Shown one piece after another: positions 29,822 through 40,619 of a DNA stretch of 64,000 nt. The position numbers and the translations under genes were made by a program. The stretch comes from Shewanella sp. OPT22 (GTDB lineage: Bacteria > Pseudomonadota > Gammaproteobacteria > Enterobacterales > Shewanellaceae), in contig NZ_PGVH01000043.1 in NCBI RefSeq assembly GCF_004168585.1, forward strand, positions 318,554 through 382,553, given 5' to 3'. The notes beneath the pieces were generated by a model. That model did no database searches. It was not told where the DNA came from and saw nothing but the letters and a program-made list of their open reading frames with translations. Positions within the stretch are counted from its first letter, which is position 1. Every line of letters begins with the position of its first letter.

Positions 29822-30514
29822 CTAATTAATTGAGTGATAAATATCTTCAAGTGCTTTAAGTGGGTTTTCTGCTTTAGTTATCGGTCGACCAATTACTAAA
29901 TGATCTGCACCAGCAGCAATGGCCTTTTGAGGAGTCATAATTCTGTGTTGATCGCCAGAATCTGTTCCTGCTGGTCTAATTCCTGGTGTAACTAATTGAA
30001 AATCAGTGCCTAATTCTGCTTTTAGTGCTTTGGCTTCTTGTGCAGAACATACTACACCATCTAACCCTGCTGTCTTTGCTAGATTCGCTAGATGAACCAC
30101 TTGTTCATCTGCTGTTTTGTTTACACCTATTAGCGGTAGTTCATCGTCAGACATAGAGGTAAGTACCGTAACCGCAATCAGTAAAGGGGCATCATTATCG
30201 TAAGGCGCTAACGCCGTTCTTGCAGCTTCCATCATAGCTTTGCCGCCAGATGCATGAACATTAACCATCCAAACACCTAACTCTGCCGCAGCTCGAACCG
30301 CTTTAGCTACTGTATTTGGAATATCGTGGAATTTTAAATCTAAAAAAAGTTCGAAACCCTGAGCTTGAATTTCCTTTACTAGATCTGGACCAAATAAAGT
30401 GAACATCTCTTTGCCCACTTTTAAACGACACATTTCAGGGTTTAACTGACGAACTAATGCTAATGCATCAGCTTTATTATCATAATCTAAGGCAACTACA
30501 ACTTTGTTGGTCAT
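29822..30514 (-). CDS. pyrF: Orotidine 5'-phosphate decarboxylase
   Basis: The enzyme converts OMP to UMP in pyrimidine synthesis. The catalytic stretch [13 protein letters not shown] with the D-x-K-x-x-D arrangement is intact, as are [12 protein letters not shown] at the N-terminus and VIGRPIT near the C-terminus. The length of 230 is normal. It lies 39 nt downstream of lapB, the conserved lapA-lapB-pyrF order. Confidence 0.97.
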   Translation of the reverse strand: MTNKVVVALDYDNKADALALVRQLNPEMCRLKVGKEMFTLFGPDLVKEIQAQGFELFLDLKFHDIPNTVAKAVRAAAELGVWMVNVHASGGKAMMEAARTALAPYDNDAPLLIAVTVLTSMSDDELPLIGVNKTADEQVVHLANLAKTAGLDGVVCSAQEAKALKAELGTDFQLVTPGIRPAGTDSGDQHRIMTPQKAIAAGADHLVIGRPITKAENPLKALEDIYHSIN

Positions 30515-30553
30515 TATTATTCTCTTTGTAATCTATGTGTAGGGATATATTTT

Positions 30554-31714
30554 TTATTCACCGTCCAAACCACGGATTCGTTTGATTTTGCCCCAACACT
30601 TACACGATGGACAATGCCAATACAATGTATGTGAAGGAAAGCCACATTGTTGGCAACGATAACTTGGACGGTAACGTATTTGCTGCTCAACTAACTTTTC
30701 TAACATGGTTAAACTTTGCTTAGCATCACCTTCCTCAGCCTGCTGTACATGAATGTGCATTAATTGCTTAAAGCCTTTCATTGTTGGGTGAGTATAAAGG
30801 GAGTCCAATAATAATTGCTCAGCCTCATTGAGCTTTTCTTGTTCTTGGAGCAGAGTAACCAGTGCGATAGTTATAGAGGCTCCTGCACCTTTAGAGAGCG
30901 CTTCTTGCAAAAAGATCTTATAAGCTTTTAAATCGTCATTCTGCTTGAACGTTTCAAGTGCAACATCGAGTGAATCAGCAACCAGTTCAATGTCTGCATC
31001 CCATAGAACGTATAGAAACTTTTTAAAACTGCTGTAATCACCATCTGCACTGGATATTTTAATTAATTCCAAAACGGCTCGCCCACAATGATGGTCGTAT
31101 TTTAGGGCTTGTTTTAACAACTTCACTCGAGTTGAAGGTTCTTTCGATTCAAGGCTAAGTTGGCAATAATAATGTGCTAGAACAGAAAGTTGAGCTTTTC
31201 TTTTCTCCTTAGACATACCTTTGATGACATTGATGGCTTTTCGCCACTCTTTAGTTGTCTGATATAAACTAATGAGTAAAGTTTCTGCTTCATCAGTGTC
31301 TTCTGCTTGTTCTAGTAAACTCACAAGAATATCTTCAGCACGGTCATAAAACCCCGCTGCAAGATAATCTTTGGCAAGCGCAAGCATCGCAAGTTCGAGT
31401 AAATCAGTACTTAAGCTTGAACGCTCGATGAGCCCTTGATGAATTTTAATCGCACGATCAACTTCACCTCTGGTTCTAAATAATGCGCCAAGAGAAAGAT
31501 GAGTATCAATATTACTGCTATCTTCATCCAAAGAATTAACTAATAAATCAACTGCTTTGTCTGACTCATTAGAAAGGATAAAGTTTAAACCTGTAAAATA
31601 ATCTTTATTTATCGTTTTTTGTTTTTTTTGCTGCTGATGACGCATACTCCTTCTTCCCATATACCAACCATAACTGGCAGCAATAGGCAGCAGCAAGAAC
31701 AAAACTTCTAACAT
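30554..31714 (-). CDS. lapB: Lipopolysaccharide assembly protein LapB (YciM)
   Basis: A single N-terminal membrane anchor (about 2-18) is followed by a run of TPR repeats (about 45-340) and a C-terminal rubredoxin-like zinc ribbon with two CxxC pairs, CQQC and CPSC. LapB controls turnover of LpxC through FtsH and so sets lipopolysaccharide synthesis. The length of 386 matches E. coli LapB (389). It follows lapA by 1 nt. Confidence 0.96.
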   Translation of the reverse strand: MLEVLFLLLPIAASYGWYMGRRSMRHQQQKKQKTINKDYFTGLNFILSNESDKAVDLLVNSLDEDSSNIDTHLSLGALFRTRGEVDRAIKIHQGLIERSSLSTDLLELAMLALAKDYLAAGFYDRAEDILVSLLEQAEDTDEAETLLISLYQTTKEWRKAINVIKGMSKEKRKAQLSVLAHYYCQLSLESKEPSTRVKLLKQALKYDHHCGRAVLELIKISSADGDYSSFKKFLYVLWDADIELVADSLDVALETFKQNDDLKAYKIFLQEALSKGAGASITIALVTLLQEQEKLNEAEQLLLDSLYTHPTMKGFKQLMHIHVQQAEEGDAKQSLTMLEKLVEQQIRYRPSYRCQQCGFPSHTLYWHCPSCKCWGKIKRIRGLDGE

Positions 31715-31715
31715 A

Positions 31716-31991
31716 TTATGTTTCGTCTTTTGTTGAAGTTACTTCTTCGAGTGAAGCTAATTTTTTGTTAGCACGGCGTAAAGTGACTCTCAGTTTTAAT
31801 ATTTGGTACCCAGCAAATAACCAACTGATGGTGAAACCTAATAAGAAAACAACCGCCAGTACCATAGGTAACTTGTATTCACCTTTAGCGATAAAATAAC
31901 TGATGGTGACCGTTTGTTCATTTTGAGCACCAAAAATTAATGCCAAAATAAAGCACAATGCAACAACAACTGTTATAAAAAATGATTTCAC
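31716..31991 (-). CDS. lapA: Lipopolysaccharide assembly protein LapA (YciS)
   Basis: A small inner-membrane protein of 91 residues with two membrane segments (about 4-21 and 43-62) and a short cytoplasmic coiled coil (LRRANKKLASLEE). The start is taken as GTG at 31991 with CGGAGAT upstream, because the longer frame to 32051 has an unlikely N-terminus. It partners LapB in regulating LpxC and lies directly before it. Confidence 0.9.
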   Translation of the reverse strand: MKSFFITVVVALCFILALIFGAQNEQTVTISYFIAKGEYKLPMVLAVVFLLGFTISWLFAGYQILKLRVTLRRANKKLASLEEVTSTKDET

Positions 31992-32243
31992 CTGTATCTC
32001 CGTGTTTGAAGTTGCTGGCTTTAGGATTAATTCACTTTCTGGTGCCCACAATCAGTTCACTACTTCATCTTCCTTCCAATTACATAGCATTGACTTAAAG
32101 CTCATGCTTTGCCTTGGATAGTGCGATATTGGAACACCCTAATGATTTAAAAACTTATCGACAGCGATTTACTGTGATCAACCTTAATATAAGATTATCT
32201 TTGAAAATATAAAATCATGCTAGTCAAAAGCCTGTTTTTAGAC

Positions 32244-32275
32244 ATAAAAAAACCTCCAACTGGAGGCTTTTTAAT
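32244..32275. terminator. Terminator downstream of ihfB
   Basis: CCTCCA-AC-TGGAGG with a run of A on one side and CTTTTTAA on the other gives a symmetric hairpin that can terminate in both directions. It lies immediately after the ihfB stop on the minus strand. Confidence 0.9.
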
Positions 32276-32284
32276 TAAAACGTT

Positions 32285-32572
32285 TTATATGTTGACTGCG
32301 TCAACACGTTCGCGCAGCTCTTTGCCAGGCTTGAAATGTGGCACATACTTGCCATCCAGTTCAACTGAAGTACCAGTTTTTGGGTTACGACCAGTACGAG
32401 GCGCACGAAAGTGAAGTGAAAAACTGCCAAATCCACGGATTTCGATACGATCTCCGCCTTCTAATGTATCAGCCATCTGCTCTAACATCTCTTTGACGGC
32501 ATTTTCAACTTCTTTCGCCGAAAGCAGAGACTGCCTGCTGGCGAGTTTAATGATTAGTTCGGATTTTGTCAT
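32285..32572 (-). CDS. ihfB: Integration host factor beta subunit
   Basis: The 95-residue HU/IHF-fold protein has the signature [28 protein letters not shown] in pieces and the N-terminal [11 protein letters not shown]. It bends DNA as a heterodimer with IhfA. It follows rpsA, the conserved rpsA-ihfB order. Confidence 0.97.
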   Translation of the reverse strand: MTKSELIIKLASRQSLLSAKEVENAVKEMLEQMADTLEGGDRIEIRGFGSFSLHFRAPRTGRNPKTGTSVELDGKYVPHFKPGKELRERVDAVNI

Positions 32573-32605
32573 CCTAGCTATCCTCTTTTATCAAGCCAAA
32601 CAACG

Positions 32606-32633
32606 TTAAGGGGAGCATTACTACTCCCCTTAA
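32606..32633 (-). terminator. Hairpin between rpsA and ihfB
   Basis: TTAAGGGGAG (32606-32615) and CTCCCCTTAA (32624-32633) form a 10-bp stem with an 8-nt loop directly after rpsA. The minus-strand tail CGTTGTTTGG is not a good T-tract, so partial termination or mRNA end protection is likely. Confidence 0.6.
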
Positions 32634-32638
32634 GCAAT

Positions 32639-34306
32639 TTACTTACGAGCAGCTTTAAACGCTTCTGCCATTGCATTACTCATAACAGCATCATCTTGCT
32701 TGTTAACAGTCGCAAGTGCTTCTTTCTCTTCAGCTTCATCTTTCGCTTTGATAGATAGGCTGATAGAGCGGTTCTTACGATCAACGCCCATGAACTTAGA
32801 TTCAACAGCATCGCCTACTGAGAATTCAGTTGATGCGTCTTCAATACGGTCACGAGAGATGTCAGAAACACGGATGTAGCCTTCAACAGACTCAGCCAAT
32901 TCAACTGTAACACCTTTAGCGTCAACTGCAGATACAGTACCATTAACAATAGTACCTTTCTTCTTGTCAGCCAAGTATGCATTGAATGGATCGTCTTCAG
33001 TTTGCTTAACGCCTAAGCTGATACGCTCACGCTCTGGGTCAACTGAAAGTACAACTGCGTTGATTTCGTCACCTTTCTTGTATTCAGATACAGCTTCTTC
33101 GCCAGTACCAGTCCAAGAAATGTCAGATAAGTGAACAAGACCGTCAATGCCACCGTCAAGACCAATGAAGATACCGAAGTCAGTGATAGATTTGATCTTA
33201 CCGCTAACTTTGTCACCTTTTTGGTATTTAGAAGCGAAGTCATCCCATGGGTTAGTCTTACATTGCTTAAGACCAAGAGAGATACGACGACGTTCTTCAT
33301 CGATGTCAAGTACAAGAACTTCAACTTCATCACCCAAGTTAACAACTTTAGATGGGTGAATGTTCTTGTTAGTCCAATCCATTTCAGAAACGTGAACAAG
33401 ACCTTCAACGCCTTCTTCAATTTCAACGAAACAACCGTAGTCAGTTAGGTTAGTTACGCGACCAGTTAAACGAGTGTTCTCTGGGTAACGGTTGCTGATT
33501 TCTAACCATGGATCTTCGCCAAGTTGCTTAAGACCTAGTGATACACGAGTACGCTCGCGGTCATACTTAAGAACTTTAACGTTGATTTCGTCACCAACAT
33601 TAACGATTTCTGATGGATGTTTAACACGCTTCCAAGCCATGTCAGTGATGTGTAATAGACCATCAACACCACCAAGATCAACGAATGCACCGTAATCAGT
33701 AAGGTTCTTAACGATACCTTTAACAGCTTGACCTTCTTGAAGGTTCTCAAGAAGAGCATCACGCTCTGCACTGCTTTCAGATTCGATAACAGCACGACGA
33801 GAAACAACAACGTTGTTGCGCTTCTGATCTAGCTTGATAACTTTAAATTCTAGTTCTTTGTTTTCTAGGTGAGCAGTGTCACGAACTGGACGAACGTCAA
33901 CTAGAGAACCTGGTAAGAATGCACGGATACCGTTTAATTCAACAGTGAAACCGCCTTTAACTTTACCATTGATAACACCGATAACAGTTTCAGCGTCTTC
34001 GTATGCTTTTTCAAGAACAATCCATGCTTCATGACGCTTAGCTTTTTCACGAGACAATTGAGTCTCACCAAAGCCGTCTTCAACAGAGTCAAGAGCAACA
34101 TCTACGTCATCGCCAACTGCGATTTCAAGTTCGCCTGCAGCGTTCTTGAATTGTTCAGCTGGGATTGGAGATTCAGATTTCAAACCTGCGTCAACAAGAA
34201 CCATACCGTTTTCGATAGCTACTACAGTACCACGTACGATAGAGCCTGGGCGGAATTCAAGTTGTTCTAGGGATTGTTCAAACAGATCAGCAAAAGATTC
34301 AGTCAT
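32639..34306 (-). CDS. rpsA: 30S ribosomal protein S1
   Basis: The 555-residue protein starts [13 protein letters not shown] and contains six S1 (OB-fold) repeats, recognisable from repeated [36 protein letters not shown] and RERISLG blocks. It brings mRNA to the 30S subunit. The length matches E. coli S1 (557). Gene order cmk-rpsA-ihfB is conserved. Confidence 0.98.
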   Translation of the reverse strand: MTESFADLFEQSLEQLEFRPGSIVRGTVVAIENGMVLVDAGLKSESPIPAEQFKNAAGELEIAVGDDVDVALDSVEDGFGETQLSREKAKRHEAWIVLEKAYEDAETVIGVINGKVKGGFTVELNGIRAFLPGSLVDVRPVRDTAHLENKELEFKVIKLDQKRNNVVVSRRAVIESESSAERDALLENLQEGQAVKGIVKNLTDYGAFVDLGGVDGLLHITDMAWKRVKHPSEIVNVGDEINVKVLKYDRERTRVSLGLKQLGEDPWLEISNRYPENTRLTGRVTNLTDYGCFVEIEEGVEGLVHVSEMDWTNKNIHPSKVVNLGDEVEVLVLDIDEERRRISLGLKQCKTNPWDDFASKYQKGDKVSGKIKSITDFGIFIGLDGGIDGLVHLSDISWTGTGEEAVSEYKKGDEINAVVLSVDPERERISLGVKQTEDDPFNAYLADKKKGTIVNGTVSAVDAKGVTVELAESVEGYIRVSDISRDRIEDASTEFSVGDAVESKFMGVDRKNRSISLSIKAKDEAEEKEALATVNKQDDAVMSNAMAEAFKAARK

Positions 34307-34414
34307 TTTAAATTTACTTTTAAGTAATAAACCATGCTAGTCCTTAACATGGAGTCAGTTAATATAATTCACATCATCCTTGATATGAAGTCTTACCAAA
34401 ATAAACAGAATTAT

Positions 34415-35101
34415 CTATTTTGATAAATGCTTTTCAATGTGCTGTGAAACAATTTCAAGCACGTCATCTATATTAATACCTGTTGTATCAACAACTAAGG
34501 CATCATCAGCTGGTTTAAGTGGAGCAACGGCACGATTCATATCGCGATCGTCACGCTCTTTTATCTCAGCCAAAAGACGGTCGATTTTAACATCGAAGCC
34601 TTTGTCCCGCAACTGATTATAGCGGCGCTGCGCTCTTTCTTCAGCAGATGCTGTTAAGAAAATTTTAACCGGCGCCTCCGGGAATACAACGGTTCCCATA
34701 TCTCGACCATCGGCAATCAAACCAGGTTCAGTTTGAAATGCACGTTGTCTCCTTAAAAGTGCTTCTCGCACTCTTGGGAATGCCGCAATCTTTGAAGCAG
34801 CATTCGAACATTCTTGTGTTCTAATGTCATTGGTGACAGATTCACCTTCTAACACTACCTTAATCGCATCACCGTCGTTGCCCGCTAAAAATTGAACATC
34901 AAGATGAGCGGCTAATAAACTGATAGCTTCTTCATTATCAAGTTCGACGTTATGATGAAGTGACGCCAATGCTAGAACCCGATAAATAGCACCACTATCC
35001 AATAATTGCCAGCCAAGCTTTTTAGCTAACAAATGACAAATAGTACCTTTACCTGCCCCACTTGGCCCGTCAATCGTAACTACAGGAGTCCGTTCAGACA
35101 T
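34415..35101 (-). CDS. cmk: Cytidylate kinase
   Basis: The P-loop [12 protein letters not shown] begins the protein after MSERTPVV, and the central [14 protein letters not shown] and [15 protein letters not shown] are typical. It phosphorylates CMP and dCMP. The start is the ATG at 35101, with GGAGG 5 nt upstream, rather than the longer frame. The length is 228 residues. Confidence 0.97.
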   Translation of the reverse strand: MSERTPVVTIDGPSGAGKGTICHLLAKKLGWQLLDSGAIYRVLALASLHHNVELDNEEAISLLAAHLDVQFLAGNDGDAIKVVLEGESVTNDIRTQECSNAASKIAAFPRVREALLRRQRAFQTEPGLIADGRDMGTVVFPEAPVKIFLTASAEERAQRRYNQLRDKGFDVKIDRLLAEIKERDDRDMNRAVAPLKPADDALVVDTTGINIDDVLEIVSQHIEKHLSK

Positions 35102-35279
35102 AAATCCTCCAAAAGAATACATCATTCATGATAATAGATTCTTGACCTAGAACTAGATTTCGAAAATTTAGTTTAGTTCAAAAAAATACCCACGAAATTA
35201 AGCGCAGTTATTTTACATGATCATTCTTATAAAATCAGAAGATTTTAATAAAACAGCGTGTTATGTCACCAAGTGTAGA

Positions 35280-36569
35280 TTAAACACCATTTTTCACTAG
35301 CGCTTTCAATTCAGAAAAATAAGTTGGGAAAGTCTTAGCAGTACAATCTGGGTCATTAATGGTTACACCCGCTTTATCAAATGCCACTAAAGAAAAACAC
35401 ATAGCAATACGATGATCGTTATAGGTATCAATTGCAGCATGATTAATCACTTTAGGTGCTGTTACTTCAATAAAGTCGTTACCTTCAACAACTTCAGCGC
35501 CTACTTTCTTAAGCTCTGTTGTCATTGCTGCAAGACGATCAGTTTCTTTAATACGCCAGTTATAAATATTACGTATTGTTGTAGTGCCTTCCGCAAATAA
35601 TGCTGCCGTTGCAATTGTCATTGCAGCATCAGGGATGTGGTTGGCATCAAAATCAACGGCTTTAAGCTTACCTTTAGAGGCTTTAATGTAATCACTGCCC
35701 CACTCTATTTTGGCACCCATATCTTCAAGAACATGTGCAAAGCCAGTATCACCTTGAATACTGTCTTTACCAACACCTGTAACTTTAATTGTGCCACCTT
35801 GGATCGCACCTGCAGCTAAAAAATATGATGCAGAAGATGCATCACCTTCAACCAAAAACTCTCCAGGCGATTGATACGTTTGGCCACCTTTAATAATAAA
35901 ACGCTGATACTCTTGATTTTCAACTTCAATACCAAAGCGGTTCATCAGCGCTAAAGTAATATCGATGTATGGCTTAGATACAAGTTCGTCAATGACATTA
36001 ATCGCAATGTCCGATTCAGCCATAGGTGCAGCCATCAGCAGCGCAGTAAGGAATTGGCTAGACAAAGAGCCTGAAATATTAACTTCACCGCCATTCAAAC
36101 CGTCGGCGTTTATTTTTAATGGTGGATAGCCTTCGCTTTTAAGGTATTCAACCTGTGCCCCTAAAGGCAGTAAAGCATCAACCAAATCTTTTATTGGACG
36201 CTCTTCCATTCTCGGTTCGCCCGTTAAGGTGAATTCACCTTTACCTAACGTTAATGCTGCACAGAGTGGTCGCATTGCTGTACCAGCGTTTCCTAGGAAT
36301 AACTCTTGCGCTTGTGTTGCGTTAAGACTGTCACCTAAACCTTCAACTTCACAAACAGTATTGTTGTTGCTCAAGCGATAACTGACACCCAGTTGCTTAA
36401 GCGCTTGCAGCATATATCGAATATCATCTGAATCTAATAAGTTAGTCAGTTTAGTTGTGCCCTTAGCCAAAGCAGCTAAAAGAAGTGCACGGTTAGAAAT
36501 ACTTTTAGAGCCAGGAATGTTGATCTCACCATTTACTTTGGTGATGTGATCTAACTTAAGTTGTTTCAT
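35280..36569 (-). CDS. aroA: 3-phosphoshikimate 1-carboxyvinyltransferase (EPSP synthase)
   Basis: The signatures [30 protein letters not shown] and the late [13 protein letters not shown] are all present, and the length (429) is that of class I enzymes. It makes EPSP in the shikimate pathway. It lies before cmk across a 178-bp gap, so co-transcription is possible but not obvious. The more usual upstream neighbour serC is about 8 kb away here. Confidence 0.98.
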   Translation of the reverse strand: MKQLKLDHITKVNGEINIPGSKSISNRALLLAALAKGTTKLTNLLDSDDIRYMLQALKQLGVSYRLSNNNTVCEVEGLGDSLNATQAQELFLGNAGTAMRPLCAALTLGKGEFTLTGEPRMEERPIKDLVDALLPLGAQVEYLKSEGYPPLKINADGLNGGEVNISGSLSSQFLTALLMAAPMAESDIAINVIDELVSKPYIDITLALMNRFGIEVENQEYQRFIIKGGQTYQSPGEFLVEGDASSASYFLAAGAIQGGTIKVTGVGKDSIQGDTGFAHVLEDMGAKIEWGSDYIKASKGKLKAVDFDANHIPDAAMTIATAALFAEGTTTIRNIYNWRIKETDRLAAMTTELKKVGAEVVEGNDFIEVTAPKVINHAAIDTYNDHRIAMCFSLVAFDKAGVTINDPDCTAKTFPTYFSELKALVKNGV

Positions 36570-36783
36570 ATTCGATAGTGTTTGTTGGATTAAAAACAGG
36601 AGAGCTTAAGAATCACCTATGTATTCTATAGGTGCAAGTGATTTGTAAACAATTAAGCACAATCTTTAGCCAGTCAGTTGTATTAATTATTGATTAGGCA
36701 GTAAATCACTCTCTATTAGCGATCGAAGCTATATGTTAGGCTTAAGATAAATATGCACAATAAAAATATAGGTAACATTAAAG

Positions 36784-37974
36784 ATGTTTGAAAACCTTAG
36801 CCCTTTACCTGCAGATTCCATTCTTGGATTACTCAATCAATACCGACAAGATCCTAACCCTTCTAAAGTTGATTTAGGTGTGGGGGTTTATAAAGATCCA
36901 CTCGGTCATACGCCAATTCTTGAATGCGTTAAAACCGCTGAAGCACATCGCTTAAAAACTGAAGATACTAAAGTCTATATTGGTCCGACTGGCTCGCAAG
37001 ATTTTAATCGTCTTATCACAGAACTTAATTTTGGTGCAGATCATCAGATCATCGACTCAAACAGAGTTCGTACCGTCTCTACGCCTGGCGGTACTGGTGC
37101 GTTAAGAGTTGCTGCAGACTTTATTACTCGTTGTAAAACTGATGCAGTTATTTGGGTCAGTGATCCTACATGGGCAAACCACACAGGTTTGTTTGAAACA
37201 GCAGGTTTAACTGTTAAGGTTTACCCATATTATGACTTTGATAGCAAAACACTTAAGTTTGATGAAATGATTGAGTGTTTGAAACAAGTGAGTAAAAATG
37301 ACTTTGTTCTATTACACGCTTGTTGTCATAACCCAAGTGGCATGGATCTGACTAAGGAACAATGGGATCAAGTTGTTGAACTGACCACTGATGTTGGTTT
37401 TACTCCGCTTATCGATATGGCTTACCAAGGCTTCGGTATTGATGAAATTGAAGATGCCTACGGTGTACGTAAAATGGCCGCTGCGGTAGAGAATATGATC
37501 TTATGCAGCTCATGTTCTAAAAACTTCGGTTTGTATCGTGAACGTATAGGTTCGTGTTCCATTATTAGTAAAAATACTGCACAAGCTGATATTGCATTTT
37601 CTGTTTTACTCTATGTTGTACGTTGTTTGTATTCAATGCCACCTGCACATGGTGCGGCTATTGTAGAAACGATTCTTGGTTCGTCTGAACTTAACCAACA
37701 ATGGCTAGATGAATTAAAAGTGATGCGTGACCGTATCAACGGTAATCGTAAAATTTTAGTTGATGCATTACATTCTAAGCAAAGTGACCGTGATTTTAGC
37801 TTTATTGCCAATCAAAAAGGTATGTTTTCTTTCTTGGGTGTAAACCAAGCTCAAGTTACTCAATTAAAAGATGAGTTTAGTATATATATGGTCGATTCAA
37901 GTCGTATCAGTATCGCTGGCATCACTGAAGATAATGTCAGTTACATCGCAGATTCAGTAGCAAAAGTTTTATAA
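36784..37974 (+). CDS. Aromatic amino acid / aspartate aminotransferase
   Basis: A class I PLP aminotransferase of 396 residues. The cofactor lysine lies in SSCSKNFGLYRERIG, and VDLGVGVYKD, GGTGALR and HNPSGMDLTKEQW are typical of the AspC/TyrB group. The sequence does not let me choose between aspartate and tyrosine specificity, so no symbol is given. It is divergent from aroA and opens the segment between aroA and serC. Confidence 0.93.
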   Translation: MFENLSPLPADSILGLLNQYRQDPNPSKVDLGVGVYKDPLGHTPILECVKTAEAHRLKTEDTKVYIGPTGSQDFNRLITELNFGADHQIIDSNRVRTVSTPGGTGALRVAADFITRCKTDAVIWVSDPTWANHTGLFETAGLTVKVYPYYDFDSKTLKFDEMIECLKQVSKNDFVLLHACCHNPSGMDLTKEQWDQVVELTTDVGFTPLIDMAYQGFGIDEIEDAYGVRKMAAAVENMILCSSCSKNFGLYRERIGSCSIISKNTAQADIAFSVLLYVVRCLYSMPPAHGAAIVETILGSSELNQQWLDELKVMRDRINGNRKILVDALHSKQSDRDFSFIANQKGMFSFLGVNQAQVTQLKDEFSIYMVDSSRISIAGITEDNVSYIADSVAKVL

Positions 37975-37984
37975 TTTCATTAAT

Positions 37985-38012
37985 GAGAGGCTTTGGCCTC
38001 TCAAATTTAATT
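37985..38012 (+). terminator. Terminator after the aminotransferase gene
   Basis: GAGAGGC (37985-37991) pairs with GCCTCTC (37996-38002) over TTTG and is followed by AAATTTAATTT, a moderate T-tail. It lies 10 nt after the stop codon. Confidence 0.75.
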
Positions 38013-38027
38013 TAAATCCAGTTTTCC

Positions 38028-38723
38028 ATGTCAAAAGTTGAATTATTACTTACTAAAGATGGTTCACATACGGTTTATAATAGTGAACTCGATGAATCAT
38101 ACCATGCATATAACGGTGCCCTGACGGAGTCAGAATTCGTTTATATTGAAAATGGCCTTCGTTATTTTTTAGCCTCAAATCAAACTCAATCACACACCCC
38201 AATTAGAATATTAGAATTCGGTTTTGGGACGGGCTTAAATACAATCCTTACACTAAAAGAATCCATTAAGTCTGAAATTCATATTGATTATGTTTCCTCT
38301 GAGCCTTTTCCTCTCTCATTTGATATCATTGACTCACTTAATCATGGAAAGATATTCAACAATGAATTTAATGTATATTTTTCAAAAATACATCAAGCTC
38401 AGTGGAATACTGAAGAGCAGCTTACATCCAGTTTTCGACTGCATAAAGTAAAGTCGAAGTTAGAAGATTTACCTGAAACGACCTCACCTTTTGATATTAT
38501 TTTTTATGATGCTTTTGCACCTACTAAACAACCAGACGCATGGCATATCAATATATTACATAAGTGTAAGTCCTTATTGAAAGATGATGGTTTGATTGTG
38601 ACTTATTGTGCCAATGGTCAATTCAAGAGGGATCTCAAATCTCTTGGGTTTAAGCTTGACCAAACTGAAGGCCCAATGGGTAGGAAAGAAATGACCAGAG
38701 CATGGAAACAAAAATCTGTTTAG
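38028..38723 (+). CDS. mnmD: MnmD-type tRNA 2-thiouridine methyltransferase
   Basis: A stand-alone version of the N-terminal half of MnmC. The DUF752 methyltransferase motif EFGFGTGLNTIL and the catalytic DAFAPTKQPDAWH stretch are visible. It transfers the last methyl to nm5s2U34 in tRNA using S-adenosylmethionine. The FAD-dependent MnmC1 half is absent, and the length of 231 fits the free-standing form. Confidence 0.9.
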   Translation: MSKVELLLTKDGSHTVYNSELDESYHAYNGALTESEFVYIENGLRYFLASNQTQSHTPIRILEFGFGTGLNTILTLKESIKSEIHIDYVSSEPFPLSFDIIDSLNHGKIFNNEFNVYFSKIHQAQWNTEEQLTSSFRLHKVKSKLEDLPETTSPFDIIFYDAFAPTKQPDAWHINILHKCKSLLKDDGLIVTYCANGQFKRDLKSLGFKLDQTEGPMGRKEMTRAWKQKSV

Positions 38724-38822
38724 GAATAGAAAATAATCTAAAAGCAACTAATCTGAATTTAGGCAATCATTTTAGCATTTAGATTTTTTCCTATTAATTG
38801 ATTTATAAAAGAGTCGTTTTTC

Positions 38823-40175
38823 ATGGATGAAAGCGTTCCACGGTCAGAAAAAAATGATCTTCTATCTTTACCAATCAATAGCTTATTGTGGCGATACTGT
38901 CTGCCAACAACAATATCAATGCTCGTCATTGGCGCCTATTATTTAATAGATGGTATTTTCATCGGTCACTATGTTGGTGAAGTAGGCTTAGAGGATGCTG
39001 TTTTATCATTCCCAATGCTCGGTTTCTTATATGCAACAGGCATACTTTTAGGAATGGGGTCATCTGCACTTGTCTCAATTAAGATGGGGCAAAAACAGCA
39101 CTCTGACATAGCTAAGATCATACAGACTGTATTTATACTTGTTGTCGCTTCCTCACTGTTTTATATAATCTTTGGGACACTGTTTACTGAAAAAATCCTA
39201 CTTGCCATTGGCGTTTCGGAACAAACCGTTGAAATGTCACATTCATATATTTATTGGCATTTTGCTTTAGCGTTTTGCCCAATAGCGTCTTGGACTTATA
39301 CGACTTTATTACGAAATGATAATAAGCCAACGTTAGTCACTGTAATTCTTGTTACCGGCGGCATTCTGAATGTGATTTTTGATTGGTTATTTTTAGGTGT
39401 ACTTGAACTAAGATTAACAGGTGCGGCACTTGCTTCTATGTTGGCGCAATTGATTACCGCAATTTGGGCTATATTCGCCCTTTCACAAACTAATTCCCCG
39501 TTAAAGTTTTCAATAACTCAACTTGGTTTTGACTTAAAACTAGCGATACAAATAATCATTAACGGAATTCCAAGTTTTTTAATGGAATTGTATTTATCCT
39601 TTATTATTGCAATCCATAATGCAGCTCTTTTATGGGTGGGGACTGCGATTCATATCACGGCATATAGCATCATTACCTATATAGAAGACTTCGCGTATTT
39701 ATTGTTCTCAGGTATTGCTCTCGGAACGCAACCAATATTAAGTTTCAATATTGGAGCCAAACAATATCAACGTGTAAAAGAAACATTCTACAAGTCTGTC
39801 ATTACGACCAGTCTTTTAGCAGTAATAATTTTGGTTCCAATTTATGTGTTCCCGCAAACAATCATTAAGGCTTTTTCTGGTAATGCTACTGATTTGCTTA
39901 ATGTTGGTGTTACCAGCTTACATTATTATTTCTGGGCGCTTCCATTAGAGGCTATTTTACTTATTGCAACCGCTTTTTTTCAAGCTATTGGACAGTCAAC
40001 AAAATCATCATTAGTCACCATATATAAACTCATTACTCTGAGTTTGTTCATGACGGTATTCTCATGGTCATTCGGTGTTCAAGGTGTTTGGTTTGTACTA
40101 GGGACAAGCAGTATGTTCGTCCTTATATGGGTATTTTGGCAATTTAATCGATTTATGCAAAACACCACTGTTTAA
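38823..40175 (+). CDS. MATE-family multidrug/organic cation efflux protein
   Basis: A 450-residue protein with 12 membrane segments in two halves. The N-terminal IDGIFIGHYVGEVGLEDAVLSFP and the repeated G-A-x-Q-P-I motif LGTQPILSFNIGAKQ are typical of MATE exporters. It lies about 30 nt upstream of the polyamine genes and reads in the same direction, so export of polyamines or related cations is a reasonable guess, not shown by sequence. Confidence 0.88.
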   Translation: MDESVPRSEKNDLLSLPINSLLWRYCLPTTISMLVIGAYYLIDGIFIGHYVGEVGLEDAVLSFPMLGFLYATGILLGMGSSALVSIKMGQKQHSDIAKIIQTVFILVVASSLFYIIFGTLFTEKILLAIGVSEQTVEMSHSYIYWHFALAFCPIASWTYTTLLRNDNKPTLVTVILVTGGILNVIFDWLFLGVLELRLTGAALASMLAQLITAIWAIFALSQTNSPLKFSITQLGFDLKLAIQIIINGIPSFLMELYLSFIIAIHNAALLWVGTAIHITAYSIITYIEDFAYLLFSGIALGTQPILSFNIGAKQYQRVKETFYKSVITTSLLAVIILVPIYVFPQTIIKAFSGNATDLLNVGVTSLHYYFWALPLEAILLIATAFFQAIGQSTKSSLVTIYKLITLSLFMTVFSWSFGVQGVWFVLGTSSMFVLIWVFWQFNRFMQNTTV

Positions 40176-40201
40176 GTACATATATTTGATAGGGAAAGTC
40201 A

Positions 40202-40619
40202 GTGTTTATGGCAAAAGAAAAAGAACATGTGACCGAATATTTTTATCACCAGTGAAACTTTCACTTATGCTGGAAATCACCTTCTTTTAGATGTTTGGGG
40301 AGCTAAGTTTCTAGACAATCATGATCAGCTTTTATCCATTCTCACTAAGGCTGTATTAGAATCGAATGCGACCGTATTAGGTAATAATTTCCATTCATTT
40401 CCCGATAATGGCGTTACCGGAGTTATCACTCTTGCTGAGAGTCATATCTCAATCCATACATGGCCGAAAGCGGATCTTGCCACTATCGATATTTTTATGT
40501 GTGGCAACAGCTCACCTAACCTTGCCGTAGACTATATTTTAAAACATTTACAACCGAGTCGCTCTGAATTAGTTACAGTAAAAAGAGCCTTAACGGAGGT
40601 TCGTAATGAGGATGCATGA
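40202..40619 (+). pseudogene. speD: S-adenosylmethionine decarboxylase, apparent +1 frameshift (broken or recoded)
   Basis: This is a pyruvoyl-type decarboxylase that supplies the aminopropyl donor for spermidine synthesis. The body, in a frame with no normal start codon, reads AGNHLLLDVWGAKFLD, then ESHISIHTWPKADLATIDIF with the self-cleaving E|S, the histidine and a downstream cysteine (MCG). The upstream start (GTG 40202 or ATG 40208, AGGG upstream) is in another frame and stops at TGA 40253. Removing one T from the TTTTT run at 40240-40244 joins MAKEKEHVTEYF to ITSETFTYAGNHLLL. The stop overlaps the next gene's start. Sequencing error, a true mutation or programmed +1 frameshifting would all fit. 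Confidence 0.85.

Noticed and set aside
33013..33810. Several 60-137-codon frames within rpsA
   Set aside because: They arise from the strong codon bias of the S1 repeats on the other frames and strand.
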